From positions 1,961,651 through 2,025,650 of the forward strand of contig NZ_STGC01000005.1 in assembly GCF_005222805.1 (NCBI RefSeq): 64,000 nucleotides of DNA. Direction: 5' to 3'. Origin of the DNA: Devosia sp. FKR38 (GTDB lineage Bacteria > Pseudomonadota > Alphaproteobacteria > Rhizobiales > Devosiaceae). Shown one piece after another: positions 28,679-38,153 of the stretch. A program made the position numbers and the translations under genes. The stretch's first letter is position 1. Each line of letters opens with the position of its first letter. Below the pieces are notes generated by a model that was not told the DNA's origin, did not search any database, and saw only the letters and a list, made by a program, of their open reading frames with translations.

Positions 28679-29577
28679 CCACGCCCGATATCGCCCCCGT
28701 CGCGCCCACCGCGCCCCAGGCCTATCGCCAGCGCAGCCCGATGTGGTTTGCCTGGCAGCGCTTCTCGGGCAACAAGGCTGCCATTGCCGCCGGCGTCGTG
28801 CTGGCCATTCTGATCCTGATGGCCATCTTTGCTCCGCTCATCACGCCCGTGCCGCCCGAGGCTCAGCTCTTCCTCACCGAGTCGCTGGCCTTCCCCTCGT
28901 CGCAGCATTGGTTCGGCATCGATAGCCTGGGCCGCGATTTCTACACCCGCATCGTCTATGGCGCCCGCATCTCGCTCAGCATCGGCTTTGCCGCAGCGCT
29001 GTTCAGCGTGCTCATCGGCATCCCGCTGGGCGCGCTGGCCGGCTATTATGGCGGCAAGGTCGATTGGATCATCATGCGCATCATCGAGCTCTTCTCGGTG
29101 GTGCCGCCCCTGCTGGCCGCCATGCTGCTGGGCGCCGTCACCCGCGGTGGCTATTTCACCATCATTCTCATCGCCGCGCTCTTTGGCTGGGTCCAGGTGT
29201 GCCTGCTCGTCCGCGCCCAGGTGAAGGCCTTCCGCGAAAAGGAATTCGTGCGCGCCGCCCATGCCCTGGGCGCCTCGCCCTGGTATGTCATCCGCCGCCA
29301 TCTGATCCCCAATTCCATCAGCCCCATCATCGTCGGCTTCGTGCTGGCCATTCCCCTGGCCATGATGCTCGAGGCCAGCCTGAGCTTTCTGGGTATCGGC
29401 GTGCCCCCGCCCACGCCCACCTGGGGCCAGATGATCAATGAGGGCATCGACTTCATGTTCTTCTACTGGCATCTGGCGGTGTTCCCCACCGCCGCTCTTG
29501 CCATCACCGTGCTGGCCACCACACTGTTTGGCGATGGCCTGCGCGATGCCCTCGATCCGACCCTGAAAGGCCGCTGA
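28675..29577 (+). CDS. peptide ABC transporter permease, DppC-like
   Basis: 300 residues. N-terminal cytoplasmic tail, then helix AAIAAGVVLAILILMAIFAP, and HWFGIDSLGRDFYTRIVYGARISL, the conserved DppC motif ('G-T-D-x-L-G-R-D'). EAA loop: FVRAAHALGASPWYVIRRHLIPN. It forms the transmembrane heterodimer with the DppB-like subunit. Translationally coupled through ATGA at both the preceding gene and, nearly, the following one (a single base before its GTG). Confidence 0.92.
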   Translation: MTTPDIAPVAPTAPQAYRQRSPMWFAWQRFSGNKAAIAAGVVLAILILMAIFAPLITPVPPEAQLFLTESLAFPSSQHWFGIDSLGRDFYTRIVYGARISLSIGFAAALFSVLIGIPLGALAGYYGGKVDWIIMRIIELFSVVPPLLAAMLLGAVTRGGYFTIILIAALFGWVQVCLLVRAQVKAFREKEFVRAAHALGASPWYVIRRHLIPNSISPIIVGFVLAIPLAMMLEASLSFLGIGVPPPTPTWGQMINEGIDFMFFYWHLAVFPTAALAITVLATTLFGDGLRDALDPTLKGR

Positions 29578-29578
29578 C

Positions 29579-30778
29579 GTGTCCGAAAATCTTGCCCGGC
29601 AGTTCCTCCTCCGCGAGGATGTCGTCTTCCTCAATCACGGCTCGTTTGGTGCCTGCCCCCGCCCGGTCTTTGCCGCCTATCAAAACTGGCAGCTTGAGCT
29701 TGAGGGCCAGCCCGTCGAGTTCCTCGGCCGCAAGGTCCCTGACCACATGCGCACCGCGCGCGAGGCTCTGGCCGCCGAACTGGGGGCTTCGCCTGAGGAT
29801 GTCGTCGGCCTCACCAATGCCACGCTCGGCCTCAACATCGTCGCCCAGTCGCTCGATCTCAAGCCGGGCGACCAGATCCTGACCACCGACCACGAATATT
29901 CGGCGCTCGAAAAGACCTGGGCCTATGTCGCGCGCCGCACTGGTGCAGAGATCGTCGTGGTCAAGGTGCCCATCCCCCTGCTCACCGAAGCGCAGTTCAC
30001 CGATACCATCATCGCCGGCATGACCGAGCGTACCCGTGTGCTGTTTCTCAGCCACATCACCTCGCCCACCGCTCTGCTCTTTCCCATCGAGCGGTCCATT
30101 GCCGAAGCCCGCCGCCGCGGCATCTGGAGCGTCATCGACGGGGCCCATACCCCCGGCCACATCAAGCTCGATCTCGATGCCCTGGGCGCCGATTTCTATT
30201 CCGGCAATTGCCACAAATGGATGATGGCCCCCAAGGGCTCCGCGTTCCTGCATGCCCGGCGCGAACTGCAGCCGCTGCTCAATCCCCTCGTCATCAGCCA
30301 TGGCTGGACGGCCCAGTCCAAGGAGCCCGGTGCCAAGGGCGCCTTTGGCAATTCGCCCTTCATCGACGAGCTCGAGGTGCAGGGCACGCGCGATCCCTCT
30401 GCCTGGCTCACCGTCCCCGCCGCGCTGGCCTATCGCCGCGACAATGACTGGGACGCCGTAGCCGCCCATTGCCACGCCCTGGCGCAGGACACCGCCCGGC
30501 GGCTCGGCGAATTGACCGGTCTCGCCCCGCTCAGCGCGCCCGAGTTCTGCGCCCCCCAGATGGTGGCCATGCCGGTGCCCGAATGCGATGTCGATCAGCT
30601 CAAGATCGACCTCATCGACAAGTACAATATCGAAATCCCCGTGTTTAAATGGCAGGACACCTGCATCGTTCGTCTGTCGGTGCAGGGCTATAATTCCAAG
30701 CCGCAGATGGATTTGCTGATCGCGGCACTAACGCAACTGCTCGGCCTGAAAGCGGGGTCTGTTCGACAAGCCTCTTAG
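29579..30778 (+). CDS. class V aminotransferase, isopenicillin N epimerase-like
   Basis: 399 residues, PLP fold type I. NHGSFGACP near the start, VVGLTNATLGLNIV, IDGAHTPGHIKLDLDALGADFYSGNCHKWMMAPKGSAFL: the Lys in CHKWM is the predicted PLP Schiff-base lysine, and the Asp in DGAH holds the pyridine nitrogen. The family includes isopenicillin N epimerases and cysteine desulfurase-like enzymes. With a peptide transporter upstream it may process an imported amino acid or peptide derivative; substrate unknown. The start is GTG at 29579, one base after the permease stop, so it is part of the operon. Confidence 0.85.
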   Translation: MSENLARQFLLREDVVFLNHGSFGACPRPVFAAYQNWQLELEGQPVEFLGRKVPDHMRTAREALAAELGASPEDVVGLTNATLGLNIVAQSLDLKPGDQILTTDHEYSALEKTWAYVARRTGAEIVVVKVPIPLLTEAQFTDTIIAGMTERTRVLFLSHITSPTALLFPIERSIAEARRRGIWSVIDGAHTPGHIKLDLDALGADFYSGNCHKWMMAPKGSAFLHARRELQPLLNPLVISHGWTAQSKEPGAKGAFGNSPFIDELEVQGTRDPSAWLTVPAALAYRRDNDWDAVAAHCHALAQDTARRLGELTGLAPLSAPEFCAPQMVAMPVPECDVDQLKIDLIDKYNIEIPVFKWQDTCIVRLSVQGYNSKPQMDLLIAALTQLLGLKAGSVRQAS

Positions 30779-30847
30779 CCAGAGGCTGACAAATCACGCG
30801 AACTGTGATGTGTGGGGCAGACAAGACCCGCCAGAAGGATCAGTCGC

Positions 30848-31576
30848 GTGAGACCGGACAGTGCCCTGGACTATCTCGAGCCGCTCGAAACCCGCACGCG
30901 TGGGGTGGCGGTTTTGGATGCGCTTGCCGACATGGTCGAGCGCTCGGGGCTGACCATTGGCGATCGCCTGCCGCCCGAAGTCTCCCTGGCCACCACGCTC
31001 GGCGTTGGTCGCTCCACCATTCGGGAGGCCCTCAACCGCTGGGAAGGCCTGGGCATAATCCGCCGCCGCCGCGGCGACGGCACCTATCTCTCGGCCCGTG
31101 TGCAGACCTCGCGCGGCCTGGTCCCCACCATGGTGCGGCTCGAAGGCGAAGCCCTGCTGCGCCTGCTGGAAATCCGCCGGACCCTGGAAAACGACGTGGT
31201 GCGCAAGGCCACCATCAATGCCTCGCCCAAGCAGCGCCGGCAGATTTCCAGCCTCTGCGATATTCTGCTTATCGAGGTCAACGCCGGCCGCCCCTGGCGC
31301 AAGGCCGACCATGAGTTCCACGCCGCCATCTACGACGCCTCGGGCAATCCCATGTATGGCCAGATCCTGGCCAATCTCGATCACGCGCTGGAGCGCGGCA
31401 CCGCATCGCCCTTCGGCGCCGACAATTTTGGCCTCGACTCGTTCCCCATCCACCGCGACCTCGCCGACGCCATCGTCGCCGCCGACCCCGTCCGCGCCGT
31501 GGAGATCATCAACCAGCTGCTCGACATTGTCGTCGACGAAGTCCAGGCCATCATCGACGGCAACATGCTGAGCTAG
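30848..31576 (+). CDS. FadR-type GntR transcriptional regulator
   Basis: 242 residues. Winged-helix GntR domain (IGDRLPPEVSLATTLGVGRSTIREALNRWEGLGIIRRRRGDGTYL), then an FCD effector domain (IRRTLENDVVRKATINAS, ADHEFHAAIYDASGNPMY, HRDLADAIVAADP) with the His/Asp positions used to bind metal and carboxylate ligands. A GTG at 30848 with AGAAGGA upstream is preferred over an in-frame GTG at 30812. It follows the aminotransferase by 69 bases and probably regulates the transporter operon. Confidence 0.87.
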   Translation: MRPDSALDYLEPLETRTRGVAVLDALADMVERSGLTIGDRLPPEVSLATTLGVGRSTIREALNRWEGLGIIRRRRGDGTYLSARVQTSRGLVPTMVRLEGEALLRLLEIRRTLENDVVRKATINASPKQRRQISSLCDILLIEVNAGRPWRKADHEFHAAIYDASGNPMYGQILANLDHALERGTASPFGADNFGLDSFPIHRDLADAIVAADPVRAVEIINQLLDIVVDEVQAIIDGNMLS

Positions 31577-31613
31577 GGCATGTGCAGGCCAGCCTCAGCT
31601 GAATTGCGACCGG

Positions 31614-32639
31614 TCAGAGCCAGCCGCTCAGCTCGCGCCGCACCATCGCCTCGATCATGTCCATGCCGGCCGGGCTGTCGTTCAGGCACGGGATATAGGC
31701 GAATTTCTCGCCCCCGGCGTGCATGAAGCTTTCCTTGCCCTCCATGGCGATTTCTTCCAGCGTCTCGATACAGTCCGCCGCAAAGGCCGGCGCCAGGATC
31801 GCCACCTTCTTCTTGCCCTGCCCCGGCAACGCTTCGAGCGTCTTGTCGGTATAGGGCTCCAGCCACTTGGTGGGCCCGAAGCGGCTCTGGAAGGTCACCA
31901 TCAGCTTTTCCTTGGGCCAGCCAAGGTATTCACGGACGAGGCGTGTCGTCTTGTAGCACTGGCAATGGTAGATATCGCCGCGTTCCAGATAGGTCACCGG
32001 CATGCCGTGATAGCTGGTCAGCACCACGTCGGGCTCGAAATCCAGCGCCGCCACGCCATCGCGGATCGAGTTGCCCAGCGTCTCGATGTACTTCGGATCT
32101 TCGAAATAGGCCGGCACCGTGCGCACCGCCGGCTGGCGCCGCATGGTCTTGAGCACGTCAAAGGCCTTGTCATTGGCCGTGGCGGTGGTGGTCGCCGAAT
32201 TCTGCGGATAGAGCGGGACCAAGAGGATCTTGGTGCATCCCGCCGCCTGCATCTTTTCCAGCACGCTCTTGGTCGAAGGATTGCCATAGCGCATGGCAAA
32301 ATCGACCATCACATTGTCATGCCCCGCCATGCGCTCGGCCAGCGCCGCGGTCTGCTTGCGAGTGATCACCAGCAGCGGGCTGGCATTGTGTTCCTTGTCC
32401 CAGATCGAGGCATAGGTGCGCCCGCTCTTTTGCGGCCGCACCGACAGGATCACCAGGTTCAGCAGCGGCCACCACAGCCAGCGCGGCGTCTCGATCACGC
32501 GCTTGTCGCTCAGGAATTCCTTGAGATAGCGGCGCACGCTCCAATAGTCCGTCGCGTCCGGCGTCCCCAGGTTGAGCAGCAGCACGCCGATTTTCTCGGG
32601 CAGGACAGGCGGATGGGCGGGAGGCAGGTGAGCGGACAT
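31614..32639 (-). CDS. hemH: ferrochelatase
   Basis: 341 residues. Inserts ferrous iron into protoporphyrin IX, the last step of haem synthesis, at the inner membrane surface. GVLLLNLGTPDATD is the conserved N-terminus. VLTSYHGMPVTYLERGD contains the catalytic His (HG-MP), and GPTKWLEPYTDKTLEAL with PAFAADCIETLEEI are the family signatures including the catalytic Glu. Length fits alphaproteobacterial HemH. It lies downstream of the metal exporter gene on the same strand, 96 bases apart. Confidence 0.95.
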   Translation of the reverse strand: MSAHLPPAHPPVLPEKIGVLLLNLGTPDATDYWSVRRYLKEFLSDKRVIETPRWLWWPLLNLVILSVRPQKSGRTYASIWDKEHNASPLLVITRKQTAALAERMAGHDNVMVDFAMRYGNPSTKSVLEKMQAAGCTKILLVPLYPQNSATTTATANDKAFDVLKTMRRQPAVRTVPAYFEDPKYIETLGNSIRDGVAALDFEPDVVLTSYHGMPVTYLERGDIYHCQCYKTTRLVREYLGWPKEKLMVTFQSRFGPTKWLEPYTDKTLEALPGQGKKKVAILAPAFAADCIETLEEIAMEGKESFMHAGGEKFAYIPCLNDSPAGMDMIEAMVRRELSGWL

Positions 32640-32735
32640 GGATGCCTGTCGATCTGGATTGCGGCTGGCGCGACCATAGCGGCAAAAACCAAACGATCAA
32701 GGCGGCTATGGGTCGCGCTGCCCCCGGTGATCCAC

Positions 32736-34430
32736 TCAGAGGCTGGCAATCACCAGCAGCACGCCGAACATCAGCACCGCAACCGCCCCGCCCAGTTCCA
32801 GCCACCACATGATGGCCCCGGTCAGCGGATTGTCGATGCCGCCGATGCGCCGGGCCATGCCCTTGGCCGTAACCGCCAGCGTCGCCAGCGCGGCCACCGT
32901 GATCGCCGTGCCCGCGCCCATCAGGAACACCGCAGCAATGCCGGCCGCCAGCAACCCTTGCGACAGAGCGAACACCAGCACCACCAGCGCACCCGAACAG
33001 GGCCGCAGCCCCACCGCCAGCGCCACGCTCAATTGCTCGCGCCAATTCCCGCTCGTCGCTGCCGGTGTCACGATATGCACGTGGCCGGCATGATCATGAT
33101 CCCCATGATCTCCATGTTCGTGATCGTGGTGGTCATGCCCGTGATGATCATGGTGCTCATGGCCATGGTGATCGTGATCGTGATCGTGCAGATGCGCCCG
33201 CGCCGTCTGCACCATGTCCGGCTTGTCTGCATGCCCATGGCTGTGCCCCAGGCCAAACACCTTGCGCACGATCAGCCAAAGCCCCAGCAGCGCCACCATC
33301 CCATAGGACACAATGCCGATCCAGTTGGCCGCGTCGCCCATGGCATAGCTGGTCATGCCCAACAGCCCCGCCGCGATCAGCACGAACACCACCGCCACGC
33401 CCGACTGGATCATCGCCGAGACCACGCTGAGCAGCACGCCGCGCCGCAGTTGCGTCTCATTGGCCAGCACGTAGGAGGAGATCACCACCTTGCCATGCCC
33501 CGGCCCGGCGGCATGCAGAATGCCATAGATAAAGCTGAGCCCGCCCAGCACCCAGAACGCCGTCCAGTCCGTCCGCAGCGCATCGAGCGACTTGGTGATG
33601 GCGCCATAAAACTCCCGCTGCTGCGTCTGCAACCAGCCGAAAAACCCGGTGCGCGGCAGGTTCAACCCCGGCTCCGGCGGTGGCCCGCCAAAGGGAATGC
33701 TCGGCTTGGCCTGCGCCATGGTGGTCGCCGCATCCAGCGCCGTGGTCGGCGCCGCCGCAGCCGGCGCGCCATCGCAGCTCACCACGATCATGCCCTGCGT
33801 GCCGCGCATCGCCGCCGCCAGGTCCGGCGGCAGCTCGGTCACATCCGGCCCCAGCGCATAGAGCCGCTTCTGCAGATCGTCCGACATCTCCTTGGGGGGC
33901 TCGAGCACCACGCCACAGCCGGCCGGCGCATTGACCAGCGTCACAGCGCTCGCATCGGCAAAGGTGATCGCCACATAGTATTCCGGGTCATAGACGCCCA
34001 GCTCGAAGCGCTTGCCCAGCGGATGCGGCTGCTCGGTGGTCAGCGAATAGCTCAGCGTCGTGTGCCCGTCGGCATAGACCATGCGCTGGTCGCCCGCCGG
34101 CGTGAATTTGAGCGGCGCGTCCATGTCGCCGGCAAAGGTGTAATAGCCATAATCGGCCAGCCCGGCGGTATTCTCGTCGGCCAGGCTCTGCAGCTCGTCG
34201 GGCGAGGTCTCGCGGTCGCCATTGCTGTCCAGCCCCTGGATCACCCAGGACGAAAACGCCGTGTCAAAGCTCCAGTCGTGGTGCAGCCCCACCACCGCGC
34301 CGCTGTCGTCAAAGGTGATGGTCACCTTGGCGTCGATGAAGATATGCGGATGCGCCAGCGCCGGCAGCGTCAGCCCAAGCAGAGTCACTCCAGCGCCGGC
34401 AAGCGACTTGCCCAGACCACGAAAATTCAC
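32736..34430 (-). CDS. fused DUF1007-NicO nickel/cobalt exporter
   Basis: 564 residues. Signal peptide (about 1-26, ALAHPHIFIDAKVTITFDD) and a periplasmic DUF1007 domain to about residue 210 (DWSFDTAFSSWVIQGLD, GYYTFAGDMDAPLKF). Then NicO/RcnA membrane domain with six or more helices: HAAGPGHGKVVISSYVLANE is the conserved 'H-x-x-G-P-G-H-G-K' motif. A cytoplasmic loop at about 415-457 is almost entirely His, Asp and Gly, typical metal binding. GLRPCSGALVVLVFAL is the second NicO motif. DUF1007 and NicO are usually separate adjacent genes; here they are one open reading frame. Expected to export nickel/cobalt. Confidence 0.85.
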   Translation of the reverse strand: MNFRGLGKSLAGAGVTLLGLTLPALAHPHIFIDAKVTITFDDSGAVVGLHHDWSFDTAFSSWVIQGLDSNGDRETSPDELQSLADENTAGLADYGYYTFAGDMDAPLKFTPAGDQRMVYADGHTTLSYSLTTEQPHPLGKRFELGVYDPEYYVAITFADASAVTLVNAPAGCGVVLEPPKEMSDDLQKRLYALGPDVTELPPDLAAAMRGTQGMIVVSCDGAPAAAAPTTALDAATTMAQAKPSIPFGGPPPEPGLNLPRTGFFGWLQTQQREFYGAITKSLDALRTDWTAFWVLGGLSFIYGILHAAGPGHGKVVISSYVLANETQLRRGVLLSVVSAMIQSGVAVVFVLIAAGLLGMTSYAMGDAANWIGIVSYGMVALLGLWLIVRKVFGLGHSHGHADKPDMVQTARAHLHDHDHDHHGHEHHDHHGHDHHDHEHGDHGDHDHAGHVHIVTPAATSGNWREQLSVALAVGLRPCSGALVVLVFALSQGLLAAGIAAVFLMGAGTAITVAALATLAVTAKGMARRIGGIDNPLTGAIMWWLELGGAVAVLMFGVLLVIASL

Positions 34431-34444
34431 GCCAAACCCCGCTG

Positions 34445-35344
34445 TTAGCTGACTGGATGCTTCTGAAACCAGTCAACCAGATGGTCGATCAGGGCCCGCA
34501 CCTTGCCCGCCAGGTGACGCCGGTGCGGATACACCGCCTGCAGCGTCTGCCCGGTCGGCAGAAAGTCGGCCAGCACCGGCACCAGCTCGCCACTGGCCAC
34601 CGCTGAATCGGCCAGGTACGACGGCAATACGACAAATCCGAGGCCCAGAATGGCCGCCTCGCGCGCCGCGAGCGGCGAATTCACCCGCACCGGCCCGGTC
34701 ACCGGCACCGAGATGGTCTTGCCATCCTCGATAAAGCGCCAGTTCGATTGCCCCTGCAGGTTCACGTCCACGATACAGGGCGCATGCCGCAGGTCTTCGG
34801 GATGCTTGGGCACGCCCGTCTTGGCCAGCAGCGCCGGCGACCCGCCCACGATCACATGCATGTCGGCGATCTTGCGCGCGATCAGCGAAGAATCCTGCAT
34901 CGTCGAAATGCGCAGCGCCACGTCGATCCCCTCGTCGACAAGGTCGACATAGCGATCCTCCAGCCGCAGATCGAGCACCACCTTGGGGTGCTTGAGCAGA
35001 TACTGGAAGATAGCCGGCGCCAGGGTGCGCTCGCCGAAATTGCGCGGCGCCGAAATGCGCAGCAACCCGCGCGGTTCGGCCGTCTGGTCGGTGATGGTGG
35101 CATCCAGATCGTCCAGCTGCTGCAGCAGCGCGCTGGCCTCGCGGTAATAGCCCTCGCCCGCCTCGGTCAGGCTGAGCTTGCGGGTGGTCCGGTTCATCAA
35201 CCGGACGCCCAGGTAATCTTCCAGATCCGTCACATACTTGCTCAGCAGCGCCTTGGACCGGCCATGCTGCCGCGCCGCCGCTGAAAACCCGCCAGAATCA
35301 AAGACTTGAACGAATGCCCTTATGCGTGCGAGGTCCTGCGTCAT
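34445..35344 (-). CDS. LysR family transcriptional regulator
   Basis: 299 residues. N-terminal winged HTH (DLARIRAFVQVFDSGGFSAAARQHGRSKALLSKYVTDLEDYLGVRLMNRTTRKLSLTEAG) and a periplasmic-binding-protein-like effector domain (LRISAPRNFGERTLAPAIFQYL onward). It resembles the 'CrgA/TsaR-like' group with short C-termini. Fourteen bases separate it from the metal exporter gene on the same strand, so co-transcription is possible although LysR genes more often act on divergent targets. Effector unknown. Confidence 0.9.
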   Translation of the reverse strand: MTQDLARIRAFVQVFDSGGFSAAARQHGRSKALLSKYVTDLEDYLGVRLMNRTTRKLSLTEAGEGYYREASALLQQLDDLDATITDQTAEPRGLLRISAPRNFGERTLAPAIFQYLLKHPKVVLDLRLEDRYVDLVDEGIDVALRISTMQDSSLIARKIADMHVIVGGSPALLAKTGVPKHPEDLRHAPCIVDVNLQGQSNWRFIEDGKTISVPVTGPVRVNSPLAAREAAILGLGFVVLPSYLADSAVASGELVPVLADFLPTGQTLQAVYPHRRHLAGKVRALIDHLVDWFQKHPVS

Positions 35345-35488
35345 GGCGTCCTGTTCGCTGGATCAATGTAATCCACGCATAACTCATCTGTGATCGCCGA
35401 ACAATAACAGGCCTTGGCCGTTCCACGATTAACGATAGACTGGAAGCCCAATCGACGCGCACCCGGAGTTCGGACTATTTTCCCCCCC

Positions 35489-35911
35489 ATGTCCAGACCC
35501 TCATCCCGCTCCACACTCTACCGGCTGATTGAAGCGGGACAGCTTGCGCATCGCGCCCTGCTGTTGCCCTTGTCTGAGCGGGGTCTGGAGCCCGGCGATG
35601 ACGCGATCCTGTTCGAGCTGGGCCGCTCCGGCACCACCGAGATGGAGCTGGCGGCCGAACTGGGCCTGCCCGAAGTCGCCCTCGCCACCCGTCTCTCGCG
35701 CCTGATCGATCGCGGCCTCGTCACCCGCCAGGCCGTCGGCCCCGAGCTGGCCGATGGCATTGCCCTTTCCGAACGCGGCGTGCGCATCCGCAATGGCCTG
35801 GCCGATCACTGGACCCAGCTTGAGGAGGCCCTGATGGGCGAGCTCAAGCCCAAGCAGCGCAAGAAGCTCGGCGAGCGCCTCAAGCGCTTCGTGGACCTGC
35901 TCAGCTTCTGA
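35489..35911 (+). CDS. small MarR-like winged-helix regulator
   Basis: 140 residues. A helix-rich start (STLYRLIEAGQLAHRALLLPLSERGLEPGDDAILFELG) and a winged HTH (TEMELAAELGLPEVALATRLSRLIDRGLVTRQAVG, then ALSERGVRIRNGLADHW) match MarR family architecture, with a basic C-terminal dimerisation helix (KPKQRKKLGERLKRFVDLLSF). Start at ATG 35489. It is divergent from the LysR gene; target unknown. Confidence 0.75.
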   Translation: MSRPSSRSTLYRLIEAGQLAHRALLLPLSERGLEPGDDAILFELGRSGTTEMELAAELGLPEVALATRLSRLIDRGLVTRQAVGPELADGIALSERGVRIRNGLADHWTQLEEALMGELKPKQRKKLGERLKRFVDLLSF

Positions 35912-36006
35912 ATTCTGCCTGCCTGCATCATTCAGCTTGGGTTCAGGCGCAAAGGTGTTTTCTGCAGCCATTGGCAGCGATGCCACACAGCTACAGGAGA
36001 TCGAAA

Positions 36007-36456
36007 ATGGCTTTGAGCAAGACTCTCGCCGCAAGCGGCCTGGCAGCCCTGGCGCTTCTGGCAACCGCCGGCTCCGCCTTTGCCGCCACCGCCTATGCCA
36101 CCAACAACGTCAATGTCCGCTCCGGCCCGGGCACCTATTACGGGGTTGTCGACACGCTGCGCCGTGGTGAACGCGTCGATGTACAGCAGTGCCGCGGCAG
36201 CTGGTGCTATGTCGAAAAGCGTGGCCCCGATGGCTGGGTCTCGGCCAACTATCTCTCGCGTGGCGGTGGCTATGACGATTGGGACGATGGCGACAACTGG
36301 GGCCGCCCGCCCCATTGGAACCCCGGTCCGAGCCGCCCGCCGCACTGGAATCCGCGTCCCTATCCGGTCTATCCGACCTACCCGGCCTATCCCAGCCGCC
36401 CCGGCGCCAGCGTCTGCATTGACGGCCCCAACGGCTACTTCTGCGTCGGCAACTAA
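36007..36456 (+). CDS. secreted SH3b protein with Pro/Trp/Tyr-rich tail
   Basis: 149 residues. Signal peptide about 1-27. SH3 domain (TNNVNVRSGPGTYYGVVDTL, RGERVDVQQCRGSWCYVE, GPDGWVSANYLSRGG) is nearly the same as that of the protein at 2452. The tail has repeated P-P-H-W-N-P units and Y-P-x-Y-P, and ends CIDGPNGYFCVGN with two Cys. Likely exported to the periplasm or surface. ATG at 36007 with AGGAG upstream. A GC hairpin follows the stop. Confidence 0.8.
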   Translation: MALSKTLAASGLAALALLATAGSAFAATAYATNNVNVRSGPGTYYGVVDTLRRGERVDVQQCRGSWCYVEKRGPDGWVSANYLSRGGGYDDWDDGDNWGRPPHWNPGPSRPPHWNPRPYPVYPTYPAYPSRPGASVCIDGPNGYFCVGN

Positions 36457-36479
36457 CCCGTCCTCCCGGACGTTCCGCG

Positions 36480-36498
36480 CCGCCCCCACAAGGGGCGG
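36480..36498 (+). terminator. weak terminator-like hairpin
   Basis: CCGCCCC-cacaa-GGGGCGG, followed by cgttgtc. There is no real T-tract, so termination is uncertain; position just after the SH3 gene is suggestive. Confidence 0.4.
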
Positions 36499-36589
36499 CG
36501 TTGTCATGCACCCTGCGCCCCGCCTTTTGTTGTGATCCCCCAGCCGCCTTTGCGCGTAACAGCTGCATCACACACGGGGAGCCGCCAGC

Positions 36590-36985
36590 ATGACCAAATA
36601 TCTGATCCTTTATGGGGCCTGTGCGCTGATCTTCTTCCCGCTCGATTTCGTCTGGCTCTCCACCATGGGCAAGAGCTTCTATCAGCGCGAGATCGGCGAG
36701 CTCCTGCTGCCCAATCCCAATCTGCTCATCGCCGCGCTCTTCTACCTCGCCTATTTGGTGGGCGTGGTCCTGCTCGTCGCCGCCCCCGCTGAAGGCGATG
36801 TGGTCAAGGCCCTGGTCTTTGGCGCCGTGCTCGGCTTTGTCGCCTATGGCACCTACGATCTGACCAATCTCTCCACCGTCAAGGGCTTCACGCCGCTAGT
36901 GGCCGCAGTCGACATGGCTTGGGGCACCGTGCTCACCGGCGTTAGCGCCGCCGGTGGCGTGTGGATTGCCCGCCATTTCGCCTGA
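36590..36985 (+). CDS. DUF2177 family membrane protein
   Basis: 131 residues with four predicted helices. LILYGACALIFFPLDFVWLSTMGKSFYQREIGELL, then FGAVLGFVAYGTYDLTNLSTVKGF and VDMAWGTVLTGVSA are the diagnostic DUF2177 blocks. Function is unknown; inner-membrane protein. Its stop codon directly abuts the stop of the convergent DMT transporter. Confidence 0.9.
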   Translation: MTKYLILYGACALIFFPLDFVWLSTMGKSFYQREIGELLLPNPNLLIAALFYLAYLVGVVLLVAAPAEGDVVKALVFGAVLGFVAYGTYDLTNLSTVKGFTPLVAAVDMAWGTVLTGVSAAGGVWIARHFA

Positions 36986-37909
36986 TTATTCGCGGCCGGG
37001 CAGCAGCGGTTCATCGACAACGCGGACGCGCTTGATGCGTTCGCGTGCCATCACCACCAGGCCCGCGGCCACCACCACGCCGGCACCGACCAGCGAGATC
37101 GGGTCGATCCATTCGCCAAAGATCGCTGCGCTGAGGAAGATAGCCCAGGGCAGCGAGAAATAGTTGAACGGCTGCACGGTGCTGGCCGGCGCCATGGACA
37201 ATGCGAAGATCATCACACCATGCCCCAGGCACGTGGTCACCATCATCGCCGTCACCATCAGCAGCTCGGTCCAGCCCATGTTCTGCCAGAAGAACACGCC
37301 CACCGCGCTCGACAGCAGCACGCCGATCACCCCGCTATAGGCCATGCTGGTGGCCGCACTGTCATATTGGCTCACCTTGCGGGTGATCACGATATAAAGC
37401 GCGTACAGCGTCGCCGACGCCATGGCAAAGCCCACGCCCCAGTCGAGCGGCAACCCGCCCGGCCGCACGATGATCAGCGCGCCGGCAAAGCCCGCGCCCA
37501 CCGCCACAAAGCGGAACACCCCGACCTTTTCGCCCAGCAGCGGAATGGCAAACAGCGTCACCAGCAGCGGATAGACCAGCGAAATGGCCTGCAGCTCGCC
37601 CAGCGGCACGCTCTTGAGCGCCATGGCGAAGCACCAGATTTCAACGATCAGCAGCGCCCCGCGCAACACCTGCAGCACCGGCACGCGCGAGGTCAGCGCC
37701 TGCCGCAGCGGCGCCTGGCGCATCACCAGCCAGATCGAGAACAGCCCATAGCCCCAATAGCGCATCATGGTGATCTGGAACGGCGAATAGCTCTGCACCA
37801 GTGTCTTGGAAATGGCGTCCTGCGCGCCAAAGACCGCAACGGTGAACAGCGTCAGCGCAATGGCGCGCCCCACATTGTCAGTGCGGCTGGATACGGCAGA
37901 AAGCGACAT
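36986..37909 (-). CDS. DMT (EamA) family transporter
   Basis: 307 residues, ten predicted helices in two EamA repeats. ALTLFTVAVFGAQDAISKTLV starts repeat 1, ELQAISLVYPLLVTLFAIPLLGEKVG is its end motif, and YFSLPWAIFLSAAIFGEWIDPISLVGAGVVVAAGLVVM ends repeat 2. Such proteins export metabolites; substrate cannot be inferred. The start (ATG at 37909) is supported by hydrophobic sequence beginning soon after. Confidence 0.88.
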   Translation of the reverse strand: MSLSAVSSRTDNVGRAIALTLFTVAVFGAQDAISKTLVQSYSPFQITMMRYWGYGLFSIWLVMRQAPLRQALTSRVPVLQVLRGALLIVEIWCFAMALKSVPLGELQAISLVYPLLVTLFAIPLLGEKVGVFRFVAVGAGFAGALIIVRPGGLPLDWGVGFAMASATLYALYIVITRKVSQYDSAATSMAYSGVIGVLLSSAVGVFFWQNMGWTELLMVTAMMVTTCLGHGVMIFALSMAPASTVQPFNYFSLPWAIFLSAAIFGEWIDPISLVGAGVVVAAGLVVMARERIKRVRVVDEPLLPGRE

Positions 37910-38153
37910 GACGCGACTGAAACCTCGACCCGATGGCGCCCGGCGCCAACAGCGGGCCGCGCCCGGCTAGGGCTAGCGCAAACCGCCCGGCTTGGCCATG
38001 CGCCTTATGGTAACAAAGCGCGCCTGCTGACGATCCCTGGCAGCAGGCATGGGCCAGTCTCCCCGCGCGCCACCCTGGGCACTACGCCCGCCAGACATTG
38101 AACCCTCCCGCCAAAGCGGCCTAAGCTCGACCCATCAGGTGCACAGTCCTTCC

